From Cocos nucifera (Eukaryota > Streptophyta > Magnoliopsida > Arecales > Arecaceae), in contig QRFJ01000048.1 of assembly GCA_006176705.1 (NCBI GenBank), forward strand, positions 1,809,825 to 1,873,824: 64,000 nucleotides of DNA. The letters run 5' to 3'. This document shows positions 26,092 to 38,083 of this stretch, piece by piece. A model generated the notes under the pieces. It did not search any database. It saw nothing but the letters and a program-made list of their open reading frames with translations, and was not told where the DNA came from. Each line of letters opens with the position of its first letter. Positions within the stretch are counted from its first letter, which is position 1. The position numbers and the translations under genes are program-made.

Positions 26092-26768
26092 TTATGACAC
26101 CATGAACCCAAGAAATTTTTCAGAAGTGACATCGAAGGCGCATTTATCCGGGTTGAGCTTCATCCAAAAGTGCTGTAGTATAGAGAAAGCTTCTTCTAGA
26201 TCGATGATATGATATTCAGCAGCCCTACTTTTGATGAGTTTGTCGTCCATATACACTTCCATATTTCTCTCAATTTGCTCCTTAAAAAGCTTGTTCACAA
26301 GTCTTTGATAGGTCGTTCCTACATTTTTCAAGCCAAACGACATGACCCTATAACAAAAAAGACATTGGTCAATTATGAAAGAAGTTTTTTCTTCATTCTC
26401 GAGCACCATTTGGATCTGATTGTATCCCAAAAAAGCATCCATGAATGATAGGAGCTGATGTCCCGAGGTCGCATCCACCAGTTGATCTATGCACGGCAAA
26501 GGATAGCTATCCTTTGGGCATGCTCCGTTAAGATCCATATAATCAACACACGTGCGCCATTTTCCACTAGCCATCTTGACGAAGACGACGTTAGCCAACC
26601 ACTCCAGATAATAAACTTCTCGAACGAAATTGGTCTTAAAGAGCTTATCAACTTCTTCTTGTATCGTCCTTTGACATTCAGGGGCAAAGCTCCATTTTTT
26701 CTGTCTGATCGTATGACGATTCGGATCCACATTGAGTATACCATGACCTGCGGATCGATGCCGGACAT
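26092..26768 (-). pseudogene. Gypsy reverse transcriptase remnant
   Basis: Landmarks are KWRTCVDYMDLN, CPKDSYPLP, LLSFMDAFLGYNQI, TSFI, FCYRVMSFGLKN and the catalytic EVYMDDKLIKS, then LNPDKCAFDV and KFLGFMVS. This is the Metaviridae (Ty3/gypsy) order and wording, with the YMDD-type active site kept. A stop lies around 26730-26780, separating it from the upstream protease linker. Confidence 0.88.
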
Positions 26769-26780
26769 ATCCGAAGCTGA

Positions 26781-27641
26781 TTAAGCAAACACATCGACGT
26801 TAGCTTGTAGAAATGTGATGAGATGCTGTCGATCCTCCTCACATAAGCTTGAGCCGACCTTCACAACCTTGTTCGGATCGTCCTTGATCGGCACAAAGAT
26901 CAGTTCTTCTGTCGGAAAGCCTTTTTGTTCAGTTTGTTCATCCCAAACGTCTAACTCATTCATGAGTTGCTCTTCAGCCACCACTCCATGCAAAGTAGCC
27001 ATGTAACATTCTCTTGTGACCAATTGGTTTACCCTGAGCTCGTCGATTTCATGTGGAATCATAAATTTGACCTTTAGGTGATAGGTCGACACTATGGTCC
27101 GAAGGATATTTAGGCCTAGCCGACCTAAGATGACATTATAGGCACAGGAGCTATTCACGATGAAATAAGTTATGTCGACAATCGCCTACCTTAGAGCTCG
27201 TCCAGCTTTTGTCATTAGTGAGATAGTCCCTTCCACTGAAATCGTAGTGCCAGAAAATTCAACCAGAGGTATATTCCTCTTCGTCAGCAGTTTAGGGTTC
27301 AAGTTCATCCGAACAAAAGCATCATAAAATAGAATATCTACTGAACTTTCATTATCAATAAGGATTCGATGTACATCATAATTAGCAATATTTAGAGAAA
27401 CGACTACGGGATCGTCATGTGGCTAACTTATTTCTTCCAGATCTTCATCGATAAAAGTAATTTCATTATCTGTCTTCCTCTTCTTCGGTCCTTCTTTTGG
27501 TCGATCCCGATCCAAAGTATTTCCACCGAGGTTTCCTCTAGCAATTACTCTGATCTCTTTCACGGTTGGCTGTTCTCCGCGTGGTTCATCTTGCTGAGGT
27601 TGGTCACGACCTAAATTTGTCGGGATTCGTCGTTCATCCAC
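26781..27641 (-). pseudogene. Gypsy protease and linker remnant
   Basis: 27641-27423 is a charged gag-pro linker. 27420-27160 carries the retropepsin-like core with LIDNESSVDILFYDAF, where gypsy relatives normally have D-N-G; the Gly to Glu change would destroy the active site. 27158-26781 continues through YNVILGRLGLN and a downstream linker to RT. Frames are broken at about 27170 and 27420. Confidence 0.75.
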
Positions 27642-27649
27642 ATAGTGCT

Positions 27650-28860
27650 GGAGTCATCCCTATCTGATTAGTGCCTCTATTTTCTCTTTGAGCTGCTAGC
27701 ACTCCTCGGTATCATGTCCGTGGTCATGATGATATTAGTAATACTTTCTCGAATTTCTTACTCGAGTAGGGATCATTTTCTTGGATCGGGGTATATCTTC
27801 TCATCGCTCGATCTCTATCAAAATCTGAGCCTAGGGTGTGTTGAGAGGGGTGTAGTAATTGAATCTCCGAGGTAGAGTTCTAGATCAGTGTTGCAGCTTT
27901 GAAGATGTTGGTCGGCTACTCCGAGGCGGAGTGCGCGATCGATGAAACCATGGCTCCTCCCGACGGTGCTACACTCGTTTATAGTCTTTTTTCTTCTCCT
28001 ACTTTTGGGACGGATCCGACCTACCATCTCGACTACTTCCTTGCTAGTCCCAAGCCTCTTCAGCCTGGGTATACTTCTCCGCTCGTTCTAGCATCTCGAC
28101 GAAGTCCTTCGGATAGTCCAAGTTGAGGGAGAACAAAAGGTCATTTTAGAGGAGGCCGGCCTTGAACGCTGTCATGGCTACCAATGGGTCTAAATTTTGG
28201 ACCTTCAAGGTGGCTGCATTGAAGCGATTGATATACTCTCGAAAGGGCTCATTCTTTCGTTGCTTGATGCTCACGAGGAAGTCAGAGTTACGATATTGCT
28301 GACGATTGCTAACAAAGTGGGCAACGAATAAATGACTCAATTGGTAGAAGAAATCTATGGAGTCGGATTTCAGATTCGAGTACCAATGTTGAGCTACTTT
28401 TCTCAAAGTTGAAGAAAAAGCTCGACATAGTATCGCATTGGTAGCCCCTTGCACATGCATAAGAGTTCGAAAGCTATCTAGATGGTCTATGGGATCGACC
28501 GCTCCATTGTAAAGCTCCGTTTGAGGAATCTTAAACCGACGTGGCAAGGGTTCATTCATGATCTTCTGAGTGAATGGAGGATCGACATTGAACACCAAAT
28601 TCTTCCATTGTTGCCTCGGCTCCCGCAATGCATCCAGCTGCTGCTGCATCTCTTTGAGTTTTTTGTCCATGTCGTCTTCACGAGTGGCTCGGCGCCGAGG
28701 AGTCTCATGGCCTAGGATAGAGCCTCTTATAAAAATTGGTGTGGATAAGCATTCAGGTCTTCGATGGAGAGGATTGGTAGGTCGGTTGTGACGACTGACC
28801 TTCGTCCTTAGACTTCGGAGGCATCGTTCCTCCAACCTTCCCCGAGCCGGATCTGAATTT
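27650..28860 (-). pseudogene. Gypsy gag remnant
   Basis: The 28835-28146 frame (229 codons) contains the Retrotrans_gag type domain (NAILCRAFSSTLRKVAQHWY, then FREYINRFNAATLKV). Beyond a frame break it continues to the zinc-finger-like HDHGHDTE block at about 27720. The start is not certain; 28835 is simply the first Met in the open stretch. Normal role: packaging of element RNA. Confidence 0.8.
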
Positions 28861-29159
28861 TCTTCGGTTGAACGACGCTCGCTGGCCTATTGTATTCCTC
28901 TTACGGTGGCTGATAGTGCTTGCATCTGATGAAGTAGTATGTCATACTATTCCTGTGAGACCGCCGGCGCCGCTGATGGGTTTTTCTAGATTGGTGGTGG
29001 AGATGCATTAACCTGCTGAGCATTGTTGGTCCTCCAATCACTAGAATGCTGGAATGCGTTTGATGTTCCCCTTCGAGTTCTCATGATATTCGATGATGTA
29101 CTTTTTTCTCTCAAAATTGGACCTCAAAATCAACCGAGGGCTCTCCTTCTAGCACCAAC

Positions 29160-29838
29160 TATTGCTCTTGGATCTTTCGACTTCAGATCGGCCGACGAGA
29201 ATGAAGGAGCTCGGTCACCGAGGAATCTAGGGTCGAGGATGAGCTTTCGCTGGAGCTTCGCCCATTCACCTGCAATAAAGTTTTCACTGGAGTATTTTCC
29301 GATGAAGACCCTCCGATGCTCAAGTTAGGAGATTGAAGAACAATGAGGAGAGAAAGCATCGAATTGAATGGCATACCTAGAGGATCCCGGAGCTCCTTTA
29401 TTTATAGGGGAGGAATTGGAGTCATATCCATTTCGGATTCTAACGATTTTTCGAGTTTGTCGTGCCGGTTTGATTTGAAAATCTTTTTTCCTTCTTGGGA
29501 GACGAGATTGCGAAAGATTCTTCCTTTATCTGAGTTTTTTTATTCGGAGAGGATGCAGTTTCTGCAAGAACGGTTGTAGGTCGGCCACTGACGAGCTATG
29601 ATAGGTCATCCTATTCATGTAGCTCGATGGTCGATCCGCATCCGATGAGAATGAAATATGAAGGCCTACATCATTTTGCTAAGAATTTAGTAGGTCGGCT
29701 AAAATTGTAGATCGGCTTAGATCGACCTATAGCTAACTGCAAATCAAGTATCGCATCGTTCTGCTCAGATGATCCATTGGGATAGGTCGGCAGTCGATCT
29801 TAAATAGATTATGATCGTACCAACCCTAATTCACAACA
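29160..29838 (-). repeat. 5' LTR of the gypsy element
   Basis: 679 bases. The minus-strand 3' end lies two bases from the primer-binding site (29149-29158, plus-strand CTAGCACCAA). On the plus strand it ends CACAACA followed by the duplication GGTGC. It aligns with 15944-16645. Confidence 0.85.
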
Positions 29839-30130
29839 GGTGCCAACCACGTGATCTATATCACCATCCTATTAATGATATATTGTTTAAAGGAAATTAC
29901 CATTTATACCCTAAAAGAAAAAAAAATTTATGAAAATGGTTGAGTGCCGTGCCCGTGATCTCTTGTGCAGAGATTGCTATTGTCACCTCAGTGTGACGAT
30001 GTCTGCTCAGACAATCCTAATTGGTATCTTGCTAAGTAGCTTAAACAAGAATTGATAAATAATCATCTCCACCATAGAACTGCAGTCTATATATATGATG
30101 GCGACACCATAAGCAAATCTACTTTAATAC
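29839..30130. other. Short spacer between gypsy element and solo LTR
   Basis: About 290 bases of AT-rich host-like sequence beginning with the gypsy duplication GGTGC and ending with AATAC, the likely duplication of the following solo LTR. No coding signal. Confidence 0.5.
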
Positions 30131-31079
30131 TGTTGATGTATAATTTGGTTAACATCGAATCAAATTAGAGTAGAAAAAGATGAGATCGTCGTTGATAACC
30201 TACAAAATAAAGTCTCATTCGAAATCGATGGTGGTAGCTTTGATAGGATCCTCCGACTCTTCTGATCAATAGAAATAGAGTACTCATGAGAGAATTCGAT
30301 AAAATTTTAGAGGAAGAGAGAAGAGCTTAGAGCTTAGAGAAAACGTATCTGGAGAGTTTCTTTTTATAAGCGGAGCTTGATTGATGGTGACAGCTATAGC
30401 TGTCTGACAACGAGCCGCTCAAAATTTGGTGAAATTCGGTACGGAGGAGAATGTATCATCAGACTGATGGTGACAGCCATACTGTCTGATAGCATCGTCT
30501 ATGGCAAATGGATGGCGATCGTTTGTCGAGATTTAATAGTCGTAGCTCTGAAAAAGCAGGCATTTGTTGGTGGACTTTAACATATATCAATTTCAGAGAA
30601 GTTCAGACTTCTGAAAAGAATACGTTTGGAGGGGATTATCCAGGAGTAATTTGCTGGAGGAGTTCGGCTCCTGGAGGAGTTCGACCGAAGAAAAAGTTTG
30701 GAAGGAGTTCGGCTCTCTAGGCATCCGACTGGAGGAGTGCAGAGGAAGTTCGGCTCTCGTAGGAGTCCAACTATAGGAGCAATCTGGAAGGAGTTCGACT
30801 CCCGTAGGTATCCGACTAGAGAAGAAGCTCGGAAGAAATTTGGCTTCTGTAGATGTTCAACTGAAGGAGTGCGGAGGAAGTTCAGCTTCCGTAGAAGTCC
30901 AATTGGAGCTCAGCCACTGAGAAGTTCGATCGGCTGAAGTGATTCGGCTAAGATTCGGCCGCTGGGTCAGCTGAAGGAGTTTAGCTAAGGTTTGGTCGTT
31001 AAAGCTCTTCCGTGATCACCGATTGCGTTGGGTTAAGCATCAGGATAGACTTCAACAGAAATGAAGTTTATTTTCAATA
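30131..31079 (-). repeat. Solo LTR related to the 38786-45649 gypsy element
   Basis: It shares order and wording with the LTRs at 38786-39801 and 44599-45649: the ACAAAATAAAG block, GAGCTTAGAG, the TTTTTATA-GCGGAGCTTGATTG stretch, ATATATCAATTTCAGA, and the end block GCTCTTCCGTG...TTAAGCATC. It contains about five to six imperfect tandem units of about 44 bp around 30655-30920 with the word GGAGTTCGGCTC. The flanks are AATAC (30126-30130) and AATAT (31080-31084), an imperfect duplication. No internal element sequence remains, so this is a recombined solo LTR. Orientation is inferred from its relatives. Confidence 0.72.
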
Positions 31080-34000
31080 AATATTTTTTATTTGTTTTCA
31101 GCAAACATTATAAAACATGCATCCCACAAGCTTTATTAAGAAAATTGAGCGTATGGTATTTAGGATTTTCTTGAAGAGGACTTTTACCGGAGAGACTATA
31201 TATTCGCTAGCATGGTGTTCATAGACAAATAGCGGCCTGTCACGGTTGGCCAATCCGGCACGGAATGAGAGCGAACATTGGATTGAATGGCCTCGAGTGC
31301 CTTGAATGGATGGATTTTGCACGTCCTTTCTTGTCCGAAATAATTATTTATGATCGGTTGGTCTCTTCTATGACCGACACCATTTGCTAGTCCAACTGCC
31401 TCTAAATAACTCCCATAGCTCGTCTCAATGGGGAAAAACGTAAAAACTCCGACAGCTTGTGCCAGAATTCTAAGGATGGACAAATACATTATAAAGAATG
31501 TGGGTTGGTGATGTTTGCAAATTGTGATGGATCTTGAGGATTTCCGTCTTAATCTCAAATTCTGATAATTATTTGCAAAGCGGTTTTCCTTTCTTGTGAA
31601 TTTTAGCTATCCTCTCTTACTTAATTTGTGGTTTTTGGCTGATCAGTTGTCAGGGGAAGCATTTTTATCTTTTTCTCAGTTAATGCCTATATCCTCATGA
31701 ACCATGTGATTAATCCAACAAAAGCTCTCGTGTTGTAATAGTGAGTTTTGATTATTGAAAACATAAACACCATTTTTTTAAGAACATATATCTTCATTTC
31801 TTATTTTTTTCTTACCAATTAATATCAAATAACGAAATGCAAACGTATGCCTTGTAGCATAGACACTTGGCAGTTTCGGCACTCTTAACACTAGTTCTAA
31901 GCCAACATCAACTATTACGTGGTGGAGGAAGCTCATGTGCATAAACCCCATCCCTAATATTTAATGATGGCAATCAAGAGAGACCATGCTGTTATAAATT
32001 GCATGGAGCGTGCGTCATTAAGTTTTGATTGCGAAACACATCAAAGGTGCAATATTTCGTGGACTTCTGTCACCCACACACAATCGTTGTGTGGTTCAGG
32101 AGTCTAAGTTGTACCACAAATACGTCTAAGAAATAGCTTTGAGACCCATGCCATAAACTCAAAAATCCATCAACACTTTGGGGTTTCTTGAAATTTATAT
32201 GGAAATTCTAGCATGATGGCTAAACTGCAGCCCTTGTAAAACTAGGATTCGAGTTGTACCAATCGTGCGTTAATCTTCTTTCACGACCTCCAATCATATT
32301 TTGCATATCTTTCAACATGTTGTGCTTTGAAAGATATGCATAACGTGATCCAACAGTCGAGATTGTAATAGAAAATCAATAAGAGTCCGTAAAACTATCT
32401 CCCATGTTTGGCCAAAATGATGGTGGACTTGCTACCGTGCAATTCACTTTTCCATGACCCAAATGGTTAGAACCTTCGGAAATGGATTTACGCAACGAAG
32501 AAGTCGTTGGTTGAAGACGGGTCAACGCAGGAAAGCTTGACCAACTGCCCTCCAAGTTTGAATTCTTGAACGCACGCATGTCTGCTCTTTTTTCTTTTTT
32601 CCCTTTTTTTTTTTTTTCCACGGGAAATTAACACCCTTGCATCAAAAATCAAATGGCTCAGCTGGTGAGGTTGACTTGCTCTATTCCGGACTCATTTCGA
32701 CCTCCAAAGGAGAGTGCAAATTAAGTCAGGATCTACTCTGATTCAGATCGAATAGGACCGTTGGTATCAGCCATCTATGAAAAGTGCCAGTAAATCACCA
32801 GCCTCCAATAATATATGGATGGCTGCTGATGGGAGTCCGAGATTCCCGTGGAGTCCTGAATCAGAAAGAAGTTGCATTTATGACAACCGAGGTAGGACTG
32901 GCTCATATATGTGCCTGTTTCTATGGTCACAGGCTCTACTTTATCATTTGGTTATCTGGTGCTGCATTGCGTTCCCAGCCGATTGACTTGGTTAACGACT
33001 GCTTATCTCCTTAATCCAGTAATTTCGGACCATTAATTCACCATCATATGGTCGCACCACTTTATCGGACATCCGCACATCTAGACCGAAACATCTTAGA
33101 CCCGTAAGAAGTTAAGTATCATGCACTAATTGAAAGCCATCCCTCAGCGATTAAATCAGAATTCATTGCATCATCGCCAAAGTAAATAGACTACAATATA
33201 ACTTAAAATGCATTTTGAAATTCTTTTGAAAAAGCTGGAAGCTGCCAGAAACGAAGTTATCTTACATTGGATGAACCCTGTAATGAATTCATCTTCAGAT
33301 ATATCAGATAACAAGCTTTACAACTCAAATACAAAAGCTTAATTTCATCAAATCGGTAAAGCAAACAGAATTCCTGTAGCACACCAAGCAATGTTGCAAT
33401 GCAGTAAGGTGCATCGAGACCACGACAATGCCTTCAGAAGAACGTGACCACAAGCTGTATTCCGAGATGCAGCTCCTTACCATGGCCTTTGATCATCTGA
33501 AATACGAGGATCCCTGACAAAAGCTTCCATCAATGACCTTGCATGTTGATTTCTTCCAAGAGGCAAGTTCCAGGATGAATCAGAGTTTTCGTAAATTATA
33601 TAAAACAGAACTGCTGAGGCCAAGAAAAGACCCAAGAGTAGCAAATAGATCTGCCACTCTTAACCAAAAAAATAAAAAAGAAAGAGGAAATAAGAACCCA
33701 AATGGTCGGTCACTTCCAATGGGCAGGTTACTAGCACATGCACGAAAACATGTACACCTTTGCAGTCTGCAGGCACACCGAGTTAAGAAGCTACAGCTCC
33801 CCATTGATTTGAAGTTGAAATCACAGCTCTGCATTGTTTGCTGACAGGAACGTAAATAAGATCACTCAACTAATCCGCAGGCAAACAACATAACCAAGAC
33901 ACAATGTGCCTAGAATACATGCTGTATGGTATAGCTACATTTCAAGTTGTAACTCATGACCAAACTTAGGTTCATGTCAATAAGACTAAATTCTTATTGC

Positions 34001-34257
34001 AAGTCAGTCAGTTTTTAAGTCCAGATGCCAGGTTGATCAAGGGTGAGGAGAGTTGAAACGAACCGACACGAGACTTCAATGAAACATGGGGAGTCATACC
34101 CTCAGAAACTCATGTCCGCCACCAGCCCTCAGCATCATCTACATGCAGACTTTTGCCAACCCCCTTCCAAATCACTAGATGGAAAGAGCAGGGTAAGGTA
34201 TCGAATTTCATGCTGTTCATGTTATTACTTTACATTCTCGCACAAGCTACAAAATGC

Positions 34258-34286
34258 CGTGCGTGCGCCCGTGCACGCGCGCGTGT
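34258..34286. repeat. Alternating purine-pyrimidine (CG/TG) tract
   Basis: About 29 bases of almost perfect CG, TG and CA alternation, the kind of sequence able to form Z-DNA. It lies in a gene-free stretch and may be length-variable. Confidence 0.8.
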
Positions 34287-34379
34287 AAAATTAAAAAAAC
34301 ATAAGGCTCAGTATCTATACAAGGTCAAATGACTAGATAAGAAACCAGAAAGGCCCCAAATGTTATCCATAACTCAACA

Positions 34380-34460
34380 CAAATCAACTAAGCCTTAATC
34401 CCAAATTAGCTGGGGTCGGCTGCATAAATCCTTTCCTCCATTCTGCCCTGCATGCCATTC
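34380..34460. repeat. Dispersed plant repeat (SINE-like word)
   Basis: It contains the words TTAATCCCAAATTAGCTGG and GGGTCGGCTGCATAAATCC, closely resembling a motif seen in many plant genomes and often linked with Au-type SINEs. I see neither a clear poly-T/poly-A tail nor a duplication here, so the class is uncertain. Confidence 0.35.
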
Positions 34461-36949
34461 CTTGGTCAAAACAGTCAAATATGAAAACATTTTTCCTGAT
34501 ATTCTGTCTCCTCCAAGTTAGCAATATCTAAGCTTCACAACCTATTGGAAACATAACAAATTCTCCAGAGATAGAATCCCAAAGGTGTTATTAATGCGAG
34601 GACTAGAAACACTACATTCTTCCATACAGAGTGCATGATCACAGAGCAACGAGTCATATAGAACTATCTTGAAGGGAAATATTGAGCAAAAGGGTCTCAC
34701 AGAGAAGCATTATAGAAAGTGTAAAGAAAGAAACTGATGCACCCTTAAGCTCATTATTCGTGTAAGAGTGCCCAATGCGCATCAGGCACAGATGATTTTT
34801 GGAATTTTTTTTGGCAAAATACAATGCAATTGCTGTGATTTTACAATGACGTAATGTATTCTAGGCGGCATTTGTAATCATTGGATTTGCACATGATATA
34901 TTTCAGACAAAAGCCCTTTGAGAACAAACAAATACCTCATATAATAAATCATGAATTATTTGAAAGATAAATCAATTAAAAATTTTGTGCTACATCTTAT
35001 TTAACTAAGATCATTAAAGTAACACAATTCATTCAAAATACAGATATATTTCGACCGATTACTAATGGAACAAGGTTATTTTTATATCAAGTGAAGTAGT
35101 TTAGGAGAACTTGCTTGTTGGTATGTACAAGAAATGAATATAATACTATCACAAATATGTCTCAGCCATATTTTCCAATCTTATGGTCTTAGATCTGTTA
35201 TTCCACTTGAGATTTATAACATTACCTTTTTAAGACACTGGTGCTTAAGCAATTAGAGGGATCACTCAGCTGTTGATGCAGCAACAATAAAGTGAGGGAT
35301 CTTAAGGCAGTTAAATGCCAATGTGGCACCTAACGTGGCTACTACTTGGGAGCTCTGACCCTTGATGCTCTCCTAAATGGCCTATGATTATGCCGCATAT
35401 TAGTATTGTTTCAAACAGTTTTTTTTTTTAGTTCAAACAACTGTCTTGTACCCTGAAAACTATTTACCGCGAACTCCATGATAAAGGCGATGCCTATGAT
35501 CTGGTGGTATACAGCAATGGGTGCCACACAAGGATTCGGACTGTGTTAGCTTCCAATCATGACAACTAAACAGAAAGGGAATGATTATGCCAAATAATCT
35601 AAGTATACTGTGTGCATTGCAATATCAGCTAAATATCAATTGGCTTGACAATATCCAAACCAACCATCCATGTCATATTTGAAGAAAAAAATAAACATGT
35701 GCTAATCATACATCACTCAGATGACAGAAGCCTTGCAGTATTATTTATTTTGGGCACTTCCACTAACGCTAAGATGCTGGCCATACTGAAAATTAAGCAT
35801 AGTTTATTTCTTCCTCTTGAACCTAAAAGAATAACTGACATCAATTTCAACTTTAGGTCCACAACTAAGTGGCTGTTCTCTATATATCTTATATGAAAAA
35901 AGTATGTTTCTGCTACTACTTATAACTGTTATTTCATAAATAACTATGCATATTTTTTGTTCTTTAATTGTTTGTGTGATTCCAAAAACAATTGAAAACA
36001 GAGAACAATGTTTAACAAGATGGAAATGAGACATTCATATTCATGAAAGTTACCTTTCTGTAGGGCAAAACTCAACAGAGGATATCAATCAAATTTAACA
36101 ATTTCCTGTAAATGATGTCTATATGAGAGCCTAGGTGATTGCTATTCATAAAAGCTATGCAACACCCCGTGTAGCATGCATGTTTATGGTAGGAATATAC
36201 CAACTAAAATGCAACTTATATGGACAAGCCTTGAAGACAAGCATGAGAGAGAGGCTAAAGATGTTGCATTAGGTAGGATGAACACAGAAATTTGGAATAA
36301 GCTTTGGAGTGACACAAGATGCAGAGACAAGTTGCGGATCATATAAAGCTATGAGCTCGGACTTATCATTCATTGTTTCATGAAGCTATCTCTTATTCGT
36401 CGGGTGTTAAGCATGACATACATCTTTGATCCTTTCTGCATCAGCTCAAACTATCCCATCAGAAGCACAAGGTGACGAGCGATCCAGGAATTCATCAGCA
36501 TCACCAGGTTCTAGCAGACTGCAGAGACAAACCAGCTCCGGCCATAATATAATATAGATCACATATATATGTTGCAGCACCAACACAATTGTATTATAAA
36601 TTGCACCAAATTGCAACGTCCAAGCAACAATATCAGGTGGGTGGTTCTACTCCCAATCATAACTAGATTCCCCACAGATTTAATCAAAACGATGACATCC
36701 GGAACGCTGCTCTCTCAGAAACAGGAAATGAGGAACTTGTCAAATGAGATAAAATAAGAAAATTGGAGCAATGAACTGATCCCTCCCAGCAGCGTCGGTG
36801 GTTAACTGTCATCTTCAAGCAAAGCTCTCCATGACCTCTGATGATCACGGGTTCTAGAAAACAAAAGCAGAGGTTGGAGAAAGAAAAGAAAAGGATTTGG
36901 GTTTTAGAAAAGGGAGCCATCACATCAAATTGCCGCTTATCTTGCTTGG

Positions 36950-38083
36950 TTATGAAACGGGAATCCTGCCCGCACAAGCATCCGTGTAAATTTGATGAAG
37001 ATTCGGCACTTGTTCCTTGTAGATGAGAATAAACTTGTCCACAAACTGCTTCTCGGACATTGTCATGACCGGGCTCAAATCCCGATCCTTTTTGATCAGC
37101 TTCTTGGACTTGAGGGTCTGGAGAACGTAGTGTCGCGGCAGCAAGCGCTTCTCCATGCTGTAGGCCAGCAGCGACGGCCGGCGTTTGATGTACGACTGCT
37201 GGCAGCCCACCTGCCCCTCTAGAAACTTCATCTTCAGCCGCACATTCTGCCCCGACAGCGTAAGGATGTTGGGGTTCTTCTTGACCGCCGCGAGCAAATC
37301 CGCCTCCGACCACCCGAACCCCTTGAAGAGCTCCATCTTCTCCTTCAGGGTCTCTCTTTTGAGCATCGCCACCACCGAGAGCCCCTGCACGAACATCCCC
37401 GACCCCCGGGGGAACCCCAATTCCTCCGTCTGCTCGATCAGCGCCTTCATCGAATCGGGTTTCCGGAAGATGAAGCCGTTCACTCTCATCATCACGGTGG
37501 CGATGTCCTGGTCCGACAGCCCGTAGCTTCGGAGAAGGCTGATGATGGGGGTGATCTTCCGGTTGATGTCGTTGTTGATCAGGGTGCGGTTGCGCTTCAA
37601 GGCGCGGAGGAGGTTGCGCTCGTCGCCGCCGAAGAAGGCGCGCCAGAAGCGGAGGCGGGGGAGGACGGCGTTGAGGGAGAGGGCGTAGGGGTTGGAGCGG
37701 AGCAACTGGACGAGCATCTGGCCGCCGAAGCCGCCGGACTCGAGCACGCGGGCGCGGGGGGCGAGGGTCTTCCGGACGTTGGCGCACAGGAGGCGGGGGT
37801 GCCAGAAGATGAGGGTCTTGATGTGGGCGGGGGTGAGGCCGGTCTCCTTGAGGAAGCGGAGGACGGAGTCCGGGTTCTCTGGGGACTGGAGGTTGGCGGG
37901 GAGGATGCGGGAGGCCTTGAGGGCTTCCTCCGGGGAGAGGCCGACGGAGGAGATGAGGTATCGGACCATGAAGTGGGTGGTCTCCGGTGGAGGAAGGGCG
38001 TGGGATGATGAGGTTGTGGACAGGTGGAGGGAGGGGATGAGATTGGGTATGAGTTTGCTAAGCAGCAGCCGCAGCAGTGCCAT
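36950..38083 (-). CDS. mTERF family protein (organelle transcription termination factor-like)
   Basis: A single open frame of 377 codons plus TAA with no intron, as is usual for one large plant mTERF subgroup. The protein starts with an organelle-targeting-like leader (LLRLLLSKLIPNLIPSLHLS), then an array of about 30-residue mTERF repeats seen as recurring P-x-x-L blocks (for example WHPRLLCANVRKTL, NPYAL, NPNILTL, RRPSLLAYSMEKRLLPR). Known family members bind organellar nucleic acid and affect transcription, splicing or ribosome assembly in mitochondria or chloroplasts; which one is not predictable here. The ATG at 38083 has a strong context (ACCATGG). The same frame stays open for 81 more codons upstream to 38326, but that part has poor leader character and I treat it as untranslated. 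Confidence 0.92.
   Translation of the reverse strand: MALLRLLLSKLIPNLIPSLHLSTTSSSHALPPPETTHFMVRYLISSVGLSPEEALKASRILPANLQSPENPDSVLRFLKETGLTPAHIKTLIFWHPRLLCANVRKTLAPRARVLESGGFGGQMLVQLLRSNPYALSLNAVLPRLRFWRAFFGGDERNLLRALKRNRTLINNDINRKITPIISLLRSYGLSDQDIATVMMRVNGFIFRKPDSMKALIEQTEELGFPRGSGMFVQGLSVVAMLKRETLKEKMELFKGFGWSEADLLAAVKKNPNILTLSGQNVRLKMKFLEGQVGCQQSYIKRRPSLLAYSMEKRLLPRHYVLQTLKSKKLIKKDRDLSPVMTMSEKQFVDKFILIYKEQVPNLHQIYTDACAGRIPVS

Larger units (their letters stand above)
15944..29838 (-). mobile_element. Ty3/gypsy retrotransposon, decayed, with nested copia
   Basis: The 5' LTR is 29160-29838 and the 3' LTR is 15944-16645; they align along their length with many small indels. The primer-binding region is at 29140-29158 (minus strand TTGGTGCTAGAAGGAG). 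The polypurine tract is at about 16646-16665 (minus strand AGAAAGTGGAGGGCAAC). Flanking 5-mers are GGTAC (15939-15943) and GGTGC (29839-29843), a target-site duplication with one change. The internal order on the minus strand is gag, protease, reverse transcriptase and RNase H, as in the Tat/Athila-like or general Metaviridae gypsy order. The integrase is missing: the copia element (17042-24926) occupies the place where it should continue. The frames contain several stops and shifts, so the element is dead. Confidence 0.88.
31080..36949. other. Gene-poor intergenic stretch and mTERF 3' flank
   Basis: No recognisable protein family. The right end (about 36500-36949) must contain the 3' UTR of the minus-strand mTERF gene. 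A 73-base segment at 36446-36518 has a good acceptor (CTGCAG) and an open frame to TGA; it could be a small alternative 3' exon but has no family support. A poly-T tract at about 32607-32619, a CG-rich alternating tract at 34258-34286 and a dispersed-repeat word near 34380-34460 are present. The 31196-31558 minus open frame is not recognised. Confidence 0.55.

Noticed and set aside
31196..31558. 120-codon minus open frame
   Set aside because: No recognisable domain and no splice or promoter context; treated as chance.
36446..36518. Possible extra small exon downstream of the mTERF stop
   Set aside because: It has a good acceptor and a short open frame, but the mTERF frame already ends at a normal C-terminus and no donor or family support links it.
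36684..37787. 367-codon minus-strand open frame in the mTERF gene
   Set aside because: It is a shifted frame of the mTERF coding region, Arg/Pro-rich by base composition, with no family features.
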